NCBI RefSeq assembly: GCF_033344935.1
Contig: NZ_JAWPMM010000001.1
Coordinates: 1,102,001-1,166,000 of the forward strand
Reading direction: 5' to 3'
From: Reichenbachiella sp.
GTDB lineage: Bacteria; Bacteroidota; Bacteroidia; Cytophagales; Cyclobacteriaceae
Length of the DNA stretch: 64,000 bases
A program made the position numbers and the translations under genes. The notes beneath the pieces are model-generated. The model was not told where the DNA came from and made no database searches. It saw nothing but the letters and a program-made list of their open reading frames with translations. Below, one piece after another: positions 17,550-26,568 of the stretch. The stretch's first letter is position 1. Each line of letters begins with the position of its first letter.

Positions 17550-18110
17550 ATGAACAAATTGGAACTAATCAACTCACTCATTGCCGATACCCAAGCGGTA
17601 AAAAATGAAGCCATTCGATTTTCATCATTAAGTAAAGCGGAATTACTGTCCAAACCTAGTCCTGAAAAGTGGTGTGTCTTGGAATGTATCGAACATTTGA
17701 ATATTGCTGACGCCCATTACATTGCTCAGTTTGATAAAAAATTGATTAACGCTCCGCATTCCGGGCACAATGATTTTAAGCCTGGGTGGATGGGAAACTA
17801 TTTTGTGAAGATGATCAAGCCTAAGGAGGATGGAACGATCCCTTCGCCAATGAAAACGTTGAGGAAGTTTATTCCCGAAATTAATGTACAGCACGATACG
17901 CTTTCAAAATTCATTGAAGATCAGGATTATCTTATTGATACACTTGAGAAGAGCAAATCGCTCGATCTGAACAAAATCAAGATAACATCAGCGATAGGAT
18001 CAATTGTGACTTTTAAACTGGGTGACGCTTTCCGATTTCTAATCGGTCACAATCAGCGACATATCATTCAAGCACAGCAGGTACTACAGCAAATGGAAAT
18101 GGTCTCTTAG
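17550..18110 (+). CDS. DinB-family (DinB_2) protein
   Basis: 186 aa, helical. Two metal-ligand-type His lie in ECIEHLNIADAHY (about 48-60) and in LIGHNQRHIIQAQQVL (about 164-180), the layout of DinB/YfiT four-helix bundle proteins. These are putative metal-dependent thiol-linked enzymes or damage-inducible proteins. Its stop overlaps the stop of the convergent response regulator by 4 bp. Confidence 0.8.
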   Translation: MNKLELINSLIADTQAVKNEAIRFSSLSKAELLSKPSPEKWCVLECIEHLNIADAHYIAQFDKKLINAPHSGHNDFKPGWMGNYFVKMIKPKEDGTIPSPMKTLRKFIPEINVQHDTLSKFIEDQDYLIDTLEKSKSLDLNKIKITSAIGSIVTFKLGDAFRFLIGHNQRHIIQAQQVLQQMEMVS

Positions 18111-18760
18111 GTAGGAGAAACAAGCTCATTCCTAAAGGCGAATTTGATCAGCCCCACAATAGTCTTTGACTCGGTTTTCTTAAGAATGTGTTTGCGGTGA
18201 GTGTCGACGGTACGCTTACTAATGAACAAATGATCAGCGATTTCTTCGCTAGAAAATTCTTGAACGATTAGTTGCAAGATTTCTAGCTCTCGTTCTGTAA
18301 GACATTGAGTTTCTTGTGTTATTTGCTTTTGTTTTTGAATTTTTTCGAGCATCAAAGACATCACCGCTTTGCTATAAAACGTGCTGCCTTCAGTGATGCG
18401 GTCTAGTGCATTGAGTAGCTCTTTTTTACCTGTATTTTTTAATATATATCCTTCGGCTTCGGACATCAAAATTTCCCCTACAGTTTCTCGATTGTTATGC
18501 ATAGAGAGAACCAGCACCTTAATGTCATGATATTTTTCCTTTACTATTTTAACCAGTTCGGCGCCAGACATGCCCGGCATACTCAAATCCGAAATTAAGA
18601 TGTCGACCTGATGCTCTTCTAGCAAATCCAATGCTGTTTGGCCGTCATTGGCATGGTGTTTTATTCGGAATTTATCCTGGCCGATAAGTAATGATTCGAT
18701 ACCATCGATGAACATCTGATGATCATCCACAATCAATATATCGTAGTTCTCTTTTTCCAT
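18107..18760 (-). CDS. NarL/FixJ-type response regulator
   Basis: 217 aa. The receiver domain has the acidic pair in ILIVDDHQMF, the phospho-acceptor Asp58 in DILISDLSMPGMSG, and Lys in YILKNTGKKEL. The C-terminal LuxR-type HTH (about 153-215) begins LTERELEILQLIVQEFSSEEI and contains TVDTHRKHILKK. Start and stop bases overlap with the histidine kinase upstream by one base, so the pair is a classical two-component operon. Confidence 0.95.
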   Translation of the reverse strand: MEKENYDILIVDDHQMFIDGIESLLIGQDKFRIKHHANDGQTALDLLEEHQVDILISDLSMPGMSGAELVKIVKEKYHDIKVLVLSMHNNRETVGEILMSEAEGYILKNTGKKELLNALDRITEGSTFYSKAVMSLMLEKIQKQKQITQETQCLTERELEILQLIVQEFSSEEIADHLFISKRTVDTHRKHILKKTESKTIVGLIKFAFRNELVSPT

Positions 18761-20619
18761 CAGACTGCTAGTTTTAAAGAGACTTCTGATCCTTGTCCTG
18801 GTGTAGAATTAATTTGCACCATACCGTTCAAAATTTCAACACGAGAGTATATGTTTTGCCATCCGATCCCGTTCGATTTGGAGATTAGTTTAGTGTCAAA
18901 ACCTTTGCCATCATCCTTGATAATAATGTTGAGCATTTCATTATTAGTTATCGTCAACCAAATGTTTTGAGCTTCGGCGTATTTGATGGCGTTGTTGAGG
19001 ACTTCTTGAATGACACGATACAGGGCGATGGATTCACTTTCCGGCAAATTGATTTTTTCGGAAGGAAGTTCTACGTGTACTTTTACTTTTTGGGCATCAT
19101 TGATAATGTGTACTTGTTCTTTGATGGCTGCTTCGAAACCTATAGAGATAAGCGCATTGGGCATCATGTTGTGAGAAATGTGTCTGACTTCAGTTACAGC
19201 CTCATCAATCAATTTGATAGAGTTTTCCCATTGTTTGGTCACGAGCTTTTCTACTTTGTCTTCCATAGCGGATACATTCAGTCGGGCGGTAGATAGTAAC
19301 TGACCAAGACCGTCGTGTAATTCCTGAGCTATTCGTTTTCGTTCCTTTTCTTCACCTTCTATGAGAGACTTGAATCCCAGTTTTTGATTGAGCGCCTTTT
19401 CTTCAGCCAATAGGGCTCGCTGTTTTTGTTTATATCTATTGAATCCTAAGTACGTAATGAAGCCCAGGAGAATAAGTCCTCCCAAAGAGGCGTAAAACCT
19501 ATTGTTCGCATTCTCCAGGTCAGCTGCCTTGAGTTCATTTTCGATGGAAAGTAGTTCTATTTCTTTTTCTTTCTTTTCTGTTTCGTATTGAGTTTGAAGA
19601 CTAAGAAGGGCTTTGCTTTTTTCTACATTGAAAATACTGTCATTAAAAACCTGAGCTTGTTGAAGGTGCTTATATGCCTTTTCAAAGTCACCTAGTTCTA
19701 CGTAGGACTTTTGCAGCATATCATAGCCAAATCGAATTAAATCTGTGTAGCCAATTGGGGAGGCTAGTTCAATTGATTTTTTAAAATATGGTATGGCCTT
19801 GTTGAATTGTCCTACTCCAAAATAAGCTTCTCCAATTACTACCTGATTGACAGCAACACCTTGATCATCACCAATTTTTTTCCGAATATAGGTAGAGGTG
19901 TCGATGTAGGCCAATGACCCATTTAGATTACCTTTTCGTAGTTCATATTCAGAAAGATCCAAGTATGCATAGCCTAATCCAATACTGTCGTTCATTGTAC
20001 GTCGTATAGCAAGTGCCTTCAGCATAAAAGGATACGCCTCATCATATTTGTTTTGGCGCATTAGAAAATTCATTTTAAAACCGTAATAAGTTCCTAAAGT
20101 AGCAGTGTCGCCTGATAGAATGGCCGCTTCTTTAGCTTGTTCGGCAGTTTCTAAAGCCTTTTCGAATTGTTTGTTTTTATGATAGAATCCAGCTAGTTCT
20201 ATGTTGGTTTTTGCTATGCCTCTATGGTTTTCTAGCGAATCGAACAGGCGTAAAGCATTTAGATAATTAGGTAAAGATTTTTTATAGTCGCCTCTCAAGT
20301 AGGTGGCTACTCCATGATATAGACTGGCATAGGCTGCTTCTTTTGTCCAGCCATTGGCTTCGGCGAGCAACTTGGCTTCTTCGGTCATTAGGATGGCACT
20401 GTCAAAGTTTAGGCTATAAATTTCGTAATAATTATCTATGACAAAATTCACAAAGACCTGGCCTTCCAATTTGCGTGCTTTCTGAAACAAAGAATCTGTT
20501 GCTCCGAAACTGGATATAGATGTGCCGAAAAATAAAAGTATACTAAAGATGTAGGTCTTTGGATTGGTAAGTCCAAAGGCTTTGGATAAGAATACTGCGA
20601 ACATAACTTTCCCTTTCAA
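18760..20619 (-). CDS. TPR-domain sensor histidine kinase (HisKA_3 type)
   Basis: 619 aa. Order: N-terminal signal/anchor (ending SISSFGA), periplasmic TPR array (about 50-350; motifs such as ATYLRGDYKKSLPNYLNAL and YFGVGQFNKAIPYFKKSI), a coiled coil (QTQYETEKKEKEIELLS), one membrane segment (FYASLGGLILLGFITYLGF), then the dimerisation/phospho-acceptor helix RKRIAQELHDGLGQLL with its His, and HATPase motifs NNAIKYAEA, DDGKGFD and SNGIGWQNI. It phosphorylates the adjacent NarL-type regulator. The periplasmic TPRs probably sense a protein partner; the signal is unknown. Confidence 0.92.
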   Translation of the reverse strand: MKGKVMFAVFLSKAFGLTNPKTYIFSILLFFGTSISSFGATDSLFQKARKLEGQVFVNFVIDNYYEIYSLNFDSAILMTEEAKLLAEANGWTKEAAYASLYHGVATYLRGDYKKSLPNYLNALRLFDSLENHRGIAKTNIELAGFYHKNKQFEKALETAEQAKEAAILSGDTATLGTYYGFKMNFLMRQNKYDEAYPFMLKALAIRRTMNDSIGLGYAYLDLSEYELRKGNLNGSLAYIDTSTYIRKKIGDDQGVAVNQVVIGEAYFGVGQFNKAIPYFKKSIELASPIGYTDLIRFGYDMLQKSYVELGDFEKAYKHLQQAQVFNDSIFNVEKSKALLSLQTQYETEKKEKEIELLSIENELKAADLENANNRFYASLGGLILLGFITYLGFNRYKQKQRALLAEEKALNQKLGFKSLIEGEEKERKRIAQELHDGLGQLLSTARLNVSAMEDKVEKLVTKQWENSIKLIDEAVTEVRHISHNMMPNALISIGFEAAIKEQVHIINDAQKVKVHVELPSEKINLPESESIALYRVIQEVLNNAIKYAEAQNIWLTITNNEMLNIIIKDDGKGFDTKLISKSNGIGWQNIYSRVEILNGMVQINSTPGQGSEVSLKLAV

Positions 20620-20670
20620 GTTGATAAAAGCTGGAATTCGCTGGTTGAATGAACTGTACTACTCGTTAAA

Positions 20671-21819
20671 TTAAATCAATTGCTCTAAGTATTGAAAGTC
20701 GATGTGGTATTCTTTTTTTAGTGCTGCTATCTTTTGTGAAGCTTCATTAGGGTTAGTTTGGTTTGATTTTGAACCTATGAGCATGATATTTTTTCTAGTA
20801 TGTTCATTGGACACAAATTCAAAAACTTTGGATTGGTAACCATGTTGCTCAAGAATCAGTGCTCTAATAGTATCTGTGACCATCTCAAAATGTCGCTCCT
20901 GAAAGATACCGTATTTCAACAATGGACTTTTTTGTGACTTGCCCTTTACTTGTTGACGTACCTGCTTATGACAGCAGGGAGCGCATACAATAAGGTCTGA
21001 TTTGGCTACAATGGCTTTTGCTAAGGCATCATCTGTCGCTGTATCACAAGCATGCAGCGCGATTAGGATGTCAATGTCGTCTTCCTGAAATTCTTCAATT
21101 CGTTGATTGATGAAATGAAGTTTTTCGAAGCCGCATTTATTTGCTTTTTCATTACAGAAATCGACTAGCTCTTGTCGGAGCTCAATACCTGTGATAGTGA
21201 CGTCCAATCCTTTCCCATTCTGAATAAAATCATACAATGCAAAAGTGAGGTAGCCCTTGCCTGATCCCATGTCTACTAGTTTTAGAACCTTTTTTTTGAC
21301 ATGAGCCTCCATTTGATGATCCATGATTTCCAAATACTTATTAATCTGGCGGTATTTGTCGGCCATTTTTGGAATGAGTTCTCCTTTGGAATTTGTAATG
21401 CCCAGTTCGTAGAGATATGGAGCGTCTAATGGTGCTCGTTTCTCCTTTTCTTTGTTATGTGTACTTGGCTTTGTGGAACCTGTAGCTTGGGATTCAATGA
21501 TTGTTACGTTGCCCTTCTTATTGATCATCATTTGCCAGGTAGCTTGCGAGGTAAGCAGCGTGACGTGTTTGAATTTTTCTGTCAATTGAGAGTCAAGTTC
21601 AGCAAGTCCTTCCTCCAGTTCAAAATTTTTGGTAAGGTCTTTTGTGAGATGGCGGTAGTTAAAGGAGAGCTTTTTATTCCCTTTCAGGTCAATTATTCGA
21701 ATGAATATGTTTTGCAGTCCATTGGACTTATATCTTGGTTTACTTAGCGTAAGTTTACTAAACTGATCTAAACTAATGGCTTCACTAACCTTTTCTATAA
21801 ACTCCTGGATGCTATTCAT
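20671..21819 (-). CDS. Class I SAM-dependent methyltransferase (Methyltransf_32-like)
   Basis: About 382 aa from ATG 21819; a longer frame to 21900 would run into the promoter and start of the divergent glycosyltransferase. Motif I is VDMGSGKGYLTFALYDF, motif II is ITGIELRQELVDFC, and the family-specific ALHACDTATDDAL plus VCAPCCHKQVRQQ lie near 270-310. This Cys/His-containing pattern matches the Methyltransf_32 (METTL25/RRNAD1-related) group, suggesting an RNA or protein substrate. The N-terminal 130 residues are family-specific and of unknown role. Confidence 0.8.
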   Translation of the reverse strand: MNSIQEFIEKVSEAISLDQFSKLTLSKPRYKSNGLQNIFIRIIDLKGNKKLSFNYRHLTKDLTKNFELEEGLAELDSQLTEKFKHVTLLTSQATWQMMINKKGNVTIIESQATGSTKPSTHNKEKEKRAPLDAPYLYELGITNSKGELIPKMADKYRQINKYLEIMDHQMEAHVKKKVLKLVDMGSGKGYLTFALYDFIQNGKGLDVTITGIELRQELVDFCNEKANKCGFEKLHFINQRIEEFQEDDIDILIALHACDTATDDALAKAIVAKSDLIVCAPCCHKQVRQQVKGKSQKSPLLKYGIFQERHFEMVTDTIRALILEQHGYQSKVFEFVSNEHTRKNIMLIGSKSNQTNPNEASQKIAALKKEYHIDFQYLEQLI

Positions 21820-21877
21820 AGCGCAAAAGTAACAGGTTCTCGTTTTTTTGACTTTTTTTGAGTCACATTCCTCAGTT

Positions 21878-22735
21878 ATGAACAAAGTATCTGTCATCAT
21901 CCCTACTCATAATCGATCGACCCAGCTAATCGCAGCGGTTGAGTCGGTGTTAAAACAGGGGGTAGATGGATTAGAAATTATCGTTATCGATGATCATTCA
22001 GGCGAGAAGCATTATGCAAGTATTGAGCAATTGGCTCAAGCAAATGATCAAATAACTGTTATCCAAAATGATCAAAACCTTGGTGTTTCGGCTTCGAGGA
22101 ACAAAGGGCTGGATATGGCCACTGGTGAGTTTGTTTTATTCCTTGATGATGACGATGTTTTATTGCCTGACATGTTAAGTCGATCACTGGAGACCATTCA
22201 AGAAGGTAATATGGATTTGGTTTCTTCTAGATCCAAAGTGGAAGGTAGTGGTATCGCTCGAGACAAGCTGGAAAGATACAATCGACAACAAGCAGAAAAA
22301 CTAAATGTCTATGCTATGAATAGCCATCCTTCTGAGCATATTTTCTTGTATGCCCCTCAGATTCATACTTTTTTGGTCAGGCGATCGACTATAGGAGGGA
22401 CTCGATTCTCAACAGATTTGAACTATGGGGAGGATATTATGTTTTGGTTAGCCCTTGTTGACAAGAATATTTGCTGTGAGAAATTAGATTTTGCAGGAAG
22501 TAGTTATAAAATCCAGGAAGATGGCCTTTCTCAGATGGCTGATTATCACTCCAAAATGCTTTTTTATAAATTTCTACTGGCCAAAACGAAGGGTAATAAA
22601 ATAATAAGGAATCTGTGTTTTCTTAAAATGGCCTATGTAAGTCTATCCGAAATGAAGTTGAACTTTTTTATATGGATATTCAAGGCCATGGCAAACCCTC
22701 TATTGTTTTTTAGACATGTTAGAGTTTACCTCTAA
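21878..22735 (+). CDS. Family 2 glycosyltransferase
   Basis: 285 aa from ATG 21878 (the TTG at 21848 is not needed). It is a GT-A fold: KVSVIIPTHNRSTQLIAAV opens the nucleotide-binding half, LGVSASRNKGLDMATGEFV is the acceptor-proximal segment and FLDDDDVLLPDML carries the metal-binding Asp cluster (about 92-104). It transfers a sugar from an activated donor to an unknown acceptor. It stands alone rather than in a polysaccharide cluster. Its 3' end overlaps the converging gene by 4 bp. Confidence 0.9.
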   Translation: MNKVSVIIPTHNRSTQLIAAVESVLKQGVDGLEIIVIDDHSGEKHYASIEQLAQANDQITVIQNDQNLGVSASRNKGLDMATGEFVLFLDDDDVLLPDMLSRSLETIQEGNMDLVSSRSKVEGSGIARDKLERYNRQQAEKLNVYAMNSHPSEHIFLYAPQIHTFLVRRSTIGGTRFSTDLNYGEDIMFWLALVDKNICCEKLDFAGSSYKIQEDGLSQMADYHSKMLFYKFLLAKTKGNKIIRNLCFLKMAYVSLSEMKLNFFIWIFKAMANPLLFFRHVRVYL

Positions 22736-23625
22736 AAATCTTTGGGTCTTTTAAATTTTAAAATTACTGGAGAATTGCCTTTCATCTGATAGGTTTTTAT
22801 TGCATGATCGCTTACTTCATGACCATTGTTATCCAAACCTATCCATATCTCATCTTCCAAAAGCAATAGAGCTTCTGCCATGCCATATTTTTCGCGAGCA
22901 TAGAGTTTTCCATCAGGGTGACTGGCAATGTGTTTATAGTGATATTTTTGGAGTACTTTTTTTTGCTCGATGTCCACTTTGGTTACGAAGTTTCCATTTC
23001 GTTCAAGCAGATACAAAAATCCATTTTGGAATTTCACATCTGAAAAGTCATTGCTATCATGCTGGGGAATATCAAACTGTTCCAGAATCTGCCTGTTTTT
23101 CATATCAACACTGATGATATTTCTCGGCTGTCGCTCTTTGACCAGATACATGACCTGATTTTCGCAGTCAACAGCTAGTCCTTCCCACCCAGCATTTTTC
23201 CAAGTCTCTGGTTTCAACTGGTAATCTTCAAAATTGATGGATAACTGAACTAAGTTATCGCTTTTTGACTGTAGAAGATTGATGGAACCCGTAAACTCGT
23301 TGGCTAAATAAAAATTGCCATCACAATGATCTATGGCTTCAAGGTCTAAACGCTCGGAACTGAGTATTTTTCTTGCGCTATCTACAGACCAGCTGTTCTC
23401 AGTAAACATGATAGAATAGAGGTAAGTATTCCATGGTTTGTCGGCTACTGCGTAAATGGAATTGCCTACTTGGGTAATGCCACTAAAATCAAAATTTAGT
23501 GTGTCATTTTTTTCCAGTTGATGAACTGAAAGCAGTTCGAGTTTAGGGTGCCCGTTTTTTACCTTTGGTGTGTTAATCCAATGGCAGCTTAGTAGTAATA
23601 CCAGGCTGAAGGTTAATATTCTCAT
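22732..23625 (-). CDS. Lipoprotein beta-propeller (SdiA-regulated / esterase-like phytase type)
   Basis: 297 aa. The N-terminus MRILTFSLVLLLSC gives a lipobox with Cys14. The body has repeated propeller-blade segments: DFSGITQVGNSIYAVAD, LDLEAIDHCDGNFYLANE, WEGLAVDCENQVMYLVKERQ and SDVKFQNGFLYLLERNG. These match the pattern of SdiA-regulated (PF06977) and esterase-like phytase (PF13449) propellers. The substrate is unknown. It lies 26 bp after the murA stop, so it may be read through from murA. Confidence 0.75.
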   Translation of the reverse strand: MRILTFSLVLLLSCHWINTPKVKNGHPKLELLSVHQLEKNDTLNFDFSGITQVGNSIYAVADKPWNTYLYSIMFTENSWSVDSARKILSSERLDLEAIDHCDGNFYLANEFTGSINLLQSKSDNLVQLSINFEDYQLKPETWKNAGWEGLAVDCENQVMYLVKERQPRNIISVDMKNRQILEQFDIPQHDSNDFSDVKFQNGFLYLLERNGNFVTKVDIEQKKVLQKYHYKHIASHPDGKLYAREKYGMAEALLLLEDEIWIGLDNNGHEVSDHAIKTYQMKGNSPVILKFKRPKDF

Positions 23626-23651
23626 TTTACGCTACTGAAGATTTAACTAGA

Positions 23652-24956
23652 TTAAACCCTTTCTATCATAGCTCCAATAGCATTTAGGCGCTGATCAATA
23701 TTTTGATATCCCCTGTCAATTTGCTCCACATTGTGGATCACACTTTCGCCTTCGGCTGACATCGCAGCAATAAGCAGGGAAACACCAGCTCTAATATCGG
23801 GAGAAGTCATCTGAATTCCACGTAATGGTTGTGATTTGTTTAGTCCTATGACGGTTGCTCTATGTGGATCACAAAGAATGATTTGTGCTCCCATGTCGAT
23901 CAACTTATCAACAAAGAACAATCTGCTTTCAAACATTTTTTGATGAATTAAAACAGTTCCTTTCGCTTGAGTCGCTGTCACCAACGCAATACTCAACAAA
24001 TCCGGAGTAAAGCCTGGCCAAATAGCGTCGGCTATGGTCATGATGGAGCCATCTATGAATGTCTCAATTTCATAGTGTTCCTGCGCTGGGATATGAATGT
24101 CGTCACCTTTGAAATCCATTTTGATACCCAACCTTTTGAAAATATCAGGGATAATTCCCAGATGCTCAATACCAGCATTTTTTATGGTAAGATCAGACTG
24201 TGTCATGGCCGCTAAGCCAATAAAACTTCCAATCTCAATCATATCTGGAAGCATGGTATGCTCGGTGCCTCCAAGTTCTTCAACTCCTTCAATGGTCAAA
24301 AGATTGGAGCCAACTCCCGTGATTTTCCCGCCCATGCGGTTGATCATTTTACAAAGTTGCTGCAGGTAAGGTTCACAAGCCGCATTGTAGATGGTAGTTT
24401 TGCCCTTGGCTAAAGAGGCAGCCATAACAATGTTTGCCGTACCAGTTACAGATGCTTCATCTAGCAACATGTAAGTACCTTCCAGGTGAGAGGCATCTAT
24501 ATTATAGTAGCTCGTTTTCTTTTCGTATTTGAATTTTGCTCCAAGTTTCTGGAACCCATCAAAGTGAGTGTCCAGCCTTCTTCTACCAATTTTATCTCCT
24601 CCCGGCTGAGGTATTTTTCCTTTTTTGAATCGAGCCAGCATAGGGCCAAGAATCATGATTGATCCTCGCAGCGAGCTAGCCATCTTACGATACTCTTCTG
24701 TTTCCAGGAAATGGATATCTACATCATCGGCTTGAAAAGAATAAGATTCTTCTCCTAATTTTTTCACTTTTACTCCCATCTCCTGGAGCAGTTCTATCAG
24801 CTTATTGACATCCCTGATGTTCGGGATTTTATGAATAGTGACTACTTCTTTAGTAAGAAGTACAGCGGATAAAATTTGAAGCGATTCGTTTTTGGCGCCC
24901 TGAGGGATTATTTCGCCATTTAGAGCATGACCTCCAACGACCCGGAATGAAGCCAT
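23652..24956 (-). CDS. murA: UDP-N-acetylglucosamine 1-carboxyvinyltransferase, Asp-type active site
   Basis: 434 aa. It transfers enolpyruvate from PEP to UDP-GlcNAc, the first committed step of peptidoglycan synthesis. Visible features are GAKNESLQILSAVLL (Lys22/Asn23) and the active-site loop. The loop reads PQPGGDKIGRRRLDTH, where most MurA proteins have GGCAIGARP: the fosfomycin-target Cys is replaced by Asp121. The Asp form is catalytically competent and fosfomycin-insensitive in other bacteria. It starts directly after the stop of the DUF4290 gene. Confidence 0.96.
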   Translation of the reverse strand: MASFRVVGGHALNGEIIPQGAKNESLQILSAVLLTKEVVTIHKIPNIRDVNKLIELLQEMGVKVKKLGEESYSFQADDVDIHFLETEEYRKMASSLRGSIMILGPMLARFKKGKIPQPGGDKIGRRRLDTHFDGFQKLGAKFKYEKKTSYYNIDASHLEGTYMLLDEASVTGTANIVMAASLAKGKTTIYNAACEPYLQQLCKMINRMGGKITGVGSNLLTIEGVEELGGTEHTMLPDMIEIGSFIGLAAMTQSDLTIKNAGIEHLGIIPDIFKRLGIKMDFKGDDIHIPAQEHYEIETFIDGSIMTIADAIWPGFTPDLLSIALVTATQAKGTVLIHQKMFESRLFFVDKLIDMGAQIILCDPHRATVIGLNKSQPLRGIQMTSPDIRAGVSLLIAAMSAEGESVIHNVEQIDRGYQNIDQRLNAIGAMIERV

Positions 24957-25610
24957 TTATCTTCTTCTTTTGTGATTGGAATTTCTTTTGTTTCTGTGAT
25001 TTCTGTTTCGATCGTTGCGGTCATTATTGTCGCGATCGGTACGTCTTTCTTTTCGGATTGGTTCGAACAAGTTACCTTCCTTCACTTTTTCCATATCAAT
25101 ATCCAATTTATCCTTCGATAGTTTACGGATGTTTTTGTAAACCACGTCGTCTTCAATGGTGTCTCTATTGTATGAATAGATAAAGGTTTTCATCAACTTG
25201 CCAATATGAATAATGGCAGCTTCTTGTTCTTCAGCATCTTCCAAGGTTATAGCTTTGTCAACCAATAACTCAATATTCTTACCGAAATGACGGAAGGTGA
25301 TGTCTTTGCCAGAATAAGCCATTTTTTCAGGCTTCTTTTCTAGAATTTCTTTATTTGGAGTAGGAAATGGACCATCAATATCTACCGTAAAGTTAGAAAT
25401 GATATGAAGGTCGTCCCATAGTTTTTGTTCTACTTCAGGAGTGTTTTGCATGGCTGGGTTGATTTGTTTCATCAATTCCACCAACGTAGCAGCCTTTTTA
25501 GATCTTTCTTCTTTGTCTTCTATCGTATTGAGATGAGCGACTAAGTCTTGTACGTTTCGCCCGTATTCTTTTAGAGTGACATCCTCTCTAATTGTATTGT
25601 ATTCTATCAT
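24957..25610 (-). CDS. DUF4290 protein upstream of murA
   Basis: 217 aa. The N-terminal and central parts are helical (IREDVTLKEYGRNVQDLV, LMKQINPAMQNTPEVEQKLWDDLH) and match the DUF4290 family that precedes murA in many Bacteroidota. The last 40 residues are a very basic Arg/Asn/Lys tail (RDRNRNHRNKRN), which suggests nucleic acid or ribosome contact. It shares an operon with murA, with no bases between stop and start. The function is unknown. Confidence 0.85.
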   Translation of the reverse strand: MIEYNTIREDVTLKEYGRNVQDLVAHLNTIEDKEERSKKAATLVELMKQINPAMQNTPEVEQKLWDDLHIISNFTVDIDGPFPTPNKEILEKKPEKMAYSGKDITFRHFGKNIELLVDKAITLEDAEEQEAAIIHIGKLMKTFIYSYNRDTIEDDVVYKNIRKLSKDKLDIDMEKVKEGNLFEPIRKERRTDRDNNDRNDRNRNHRNKRNSNHKRRR

Positions 25611-25795
25611 GAGATGTGATTTGCGCTTTATGCAAGGTTCAAAATTAACCCTTTAATTAATATAACATAGTACTGAATATATTTTTAAACCAAAAAACGG
25701 ATGATTTAGGCAATAGAAAGAGATATTTAATGACTGTTGTAACTCGGTGATCCAATTTGGAGTACTAACCCTATCTATATCTCGAAAACTAAAAT

Positions 25796-26326
25796 ATGAT
25801 TAAAAAGATACTTTGGGTGGTTGGTGCCGCAGTAATACTGTTTGCCACTGTAATAATCTATCAGATCGCAACCACTAGAAAGCATAGTCCACCTGCCACA
25901 GCGGAGCTGATAACCAAAGCATTCGAAATCAAAGTAAATTATTGTAGACCCTATAAGAAAGGAAGGGAAATTTTCGGGGAGCTCTTACCATACGACACCT
26001 ATTGGCGAACAGGCGCCAACGAACCTACCATCATTACTTTTTCTGAGGATTTTACATTCGGTGCAAATATTGTTCAGGCAGGAAGTTATCGTTTATATAC
26101 TATTCCCAGAGAGAAGGAGTGGGACGTCATACTCAACGGAGAAACTGAAAAGTGGGGATTGTGGGAGCCTGATTATAACTTGGACGTAGCCAAAGTGACC
26201 GTGCCCGTACAGCAATCAGATTCATGTGCAGAACAGTTTTTAATAAAGCTTACTGAAAATAAAAATGGAGTCGAATTAGCCATGATTTGGGACTTGACCA
26301 AAGTGGTTGTTCCAATAAAAATCTAA
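25796..26326 (+). CDS. DUF2911 domain protein, membrane-anchored
   Basis: 176 aa. An N-terminal membrane segment (ILWVVGAAVILFATVIIYQ) leads to a DUF2911 domain with its signature YDTYWRTGANEPTIITFS and AGSYRLYTIPREKEWDVILN. Function unknown; the domain is common in secreted Bacteroidota proteins. It is a single gene, divergent from DUF4290-murA with 185 bp between. Confidence 0.85.
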   Translation: MIKKILWVVGAAVILFATVIIYQIATTRKHSPPATAELITKAFEIKVNYCRPYKKGREIFGELLPYDTYWRTGANEPTIITFSEDFTFGANIVQAGSYRLYTIPREKEWDVILNGETEKWGLWEPDYNLDVAKVTVPVQQSDSCAEQFLIKLTENKNGVELAMIWDLTKVVVPIKI

Positions 26327-26446
26327 AAAATATAAGTTTAGCTGCAACTTTTTGACTGGGAGTGACATCTTATAGATGTACTCATAATAAAATGAGGTCA
26401 GAAGAGACGCTTCTGAACCCCAATGGTCAAAAACAGTTAAAAATGA

Positions 26447-26480
26447 AAAACAGGTGCTACTCAAGTGGTACCTGTTTTTT
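26447..26480 (+). terminator. Intrinsic terminator after the DUF2911 gene
   Basis: ACAGGTGCTAC pairs imperfectly with GTGGTACCTGT across a TCAA loop and is followed by T8. It lies 120 bp beyond the DUF2911 stop and upstream of the next start. Confidence 0.8.
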
Positions 26481-26568
26481 TATGGCCATTATAGATGTGC
26501 CACTAAATTTTCTTAGCTTGTGCTCAATTCAAATTTGGACGGGCCAGATTTCTTATTCAATACTATTT

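Noticed and set aside
26362-26568. N-terminal extension of the DUF1571-LysM protein
   Set aside because: The stretch contains the intrinsic terminator of the DUF2911 gene and lacks conserved sequence; ATG 26569 gives a proper signal peptide.
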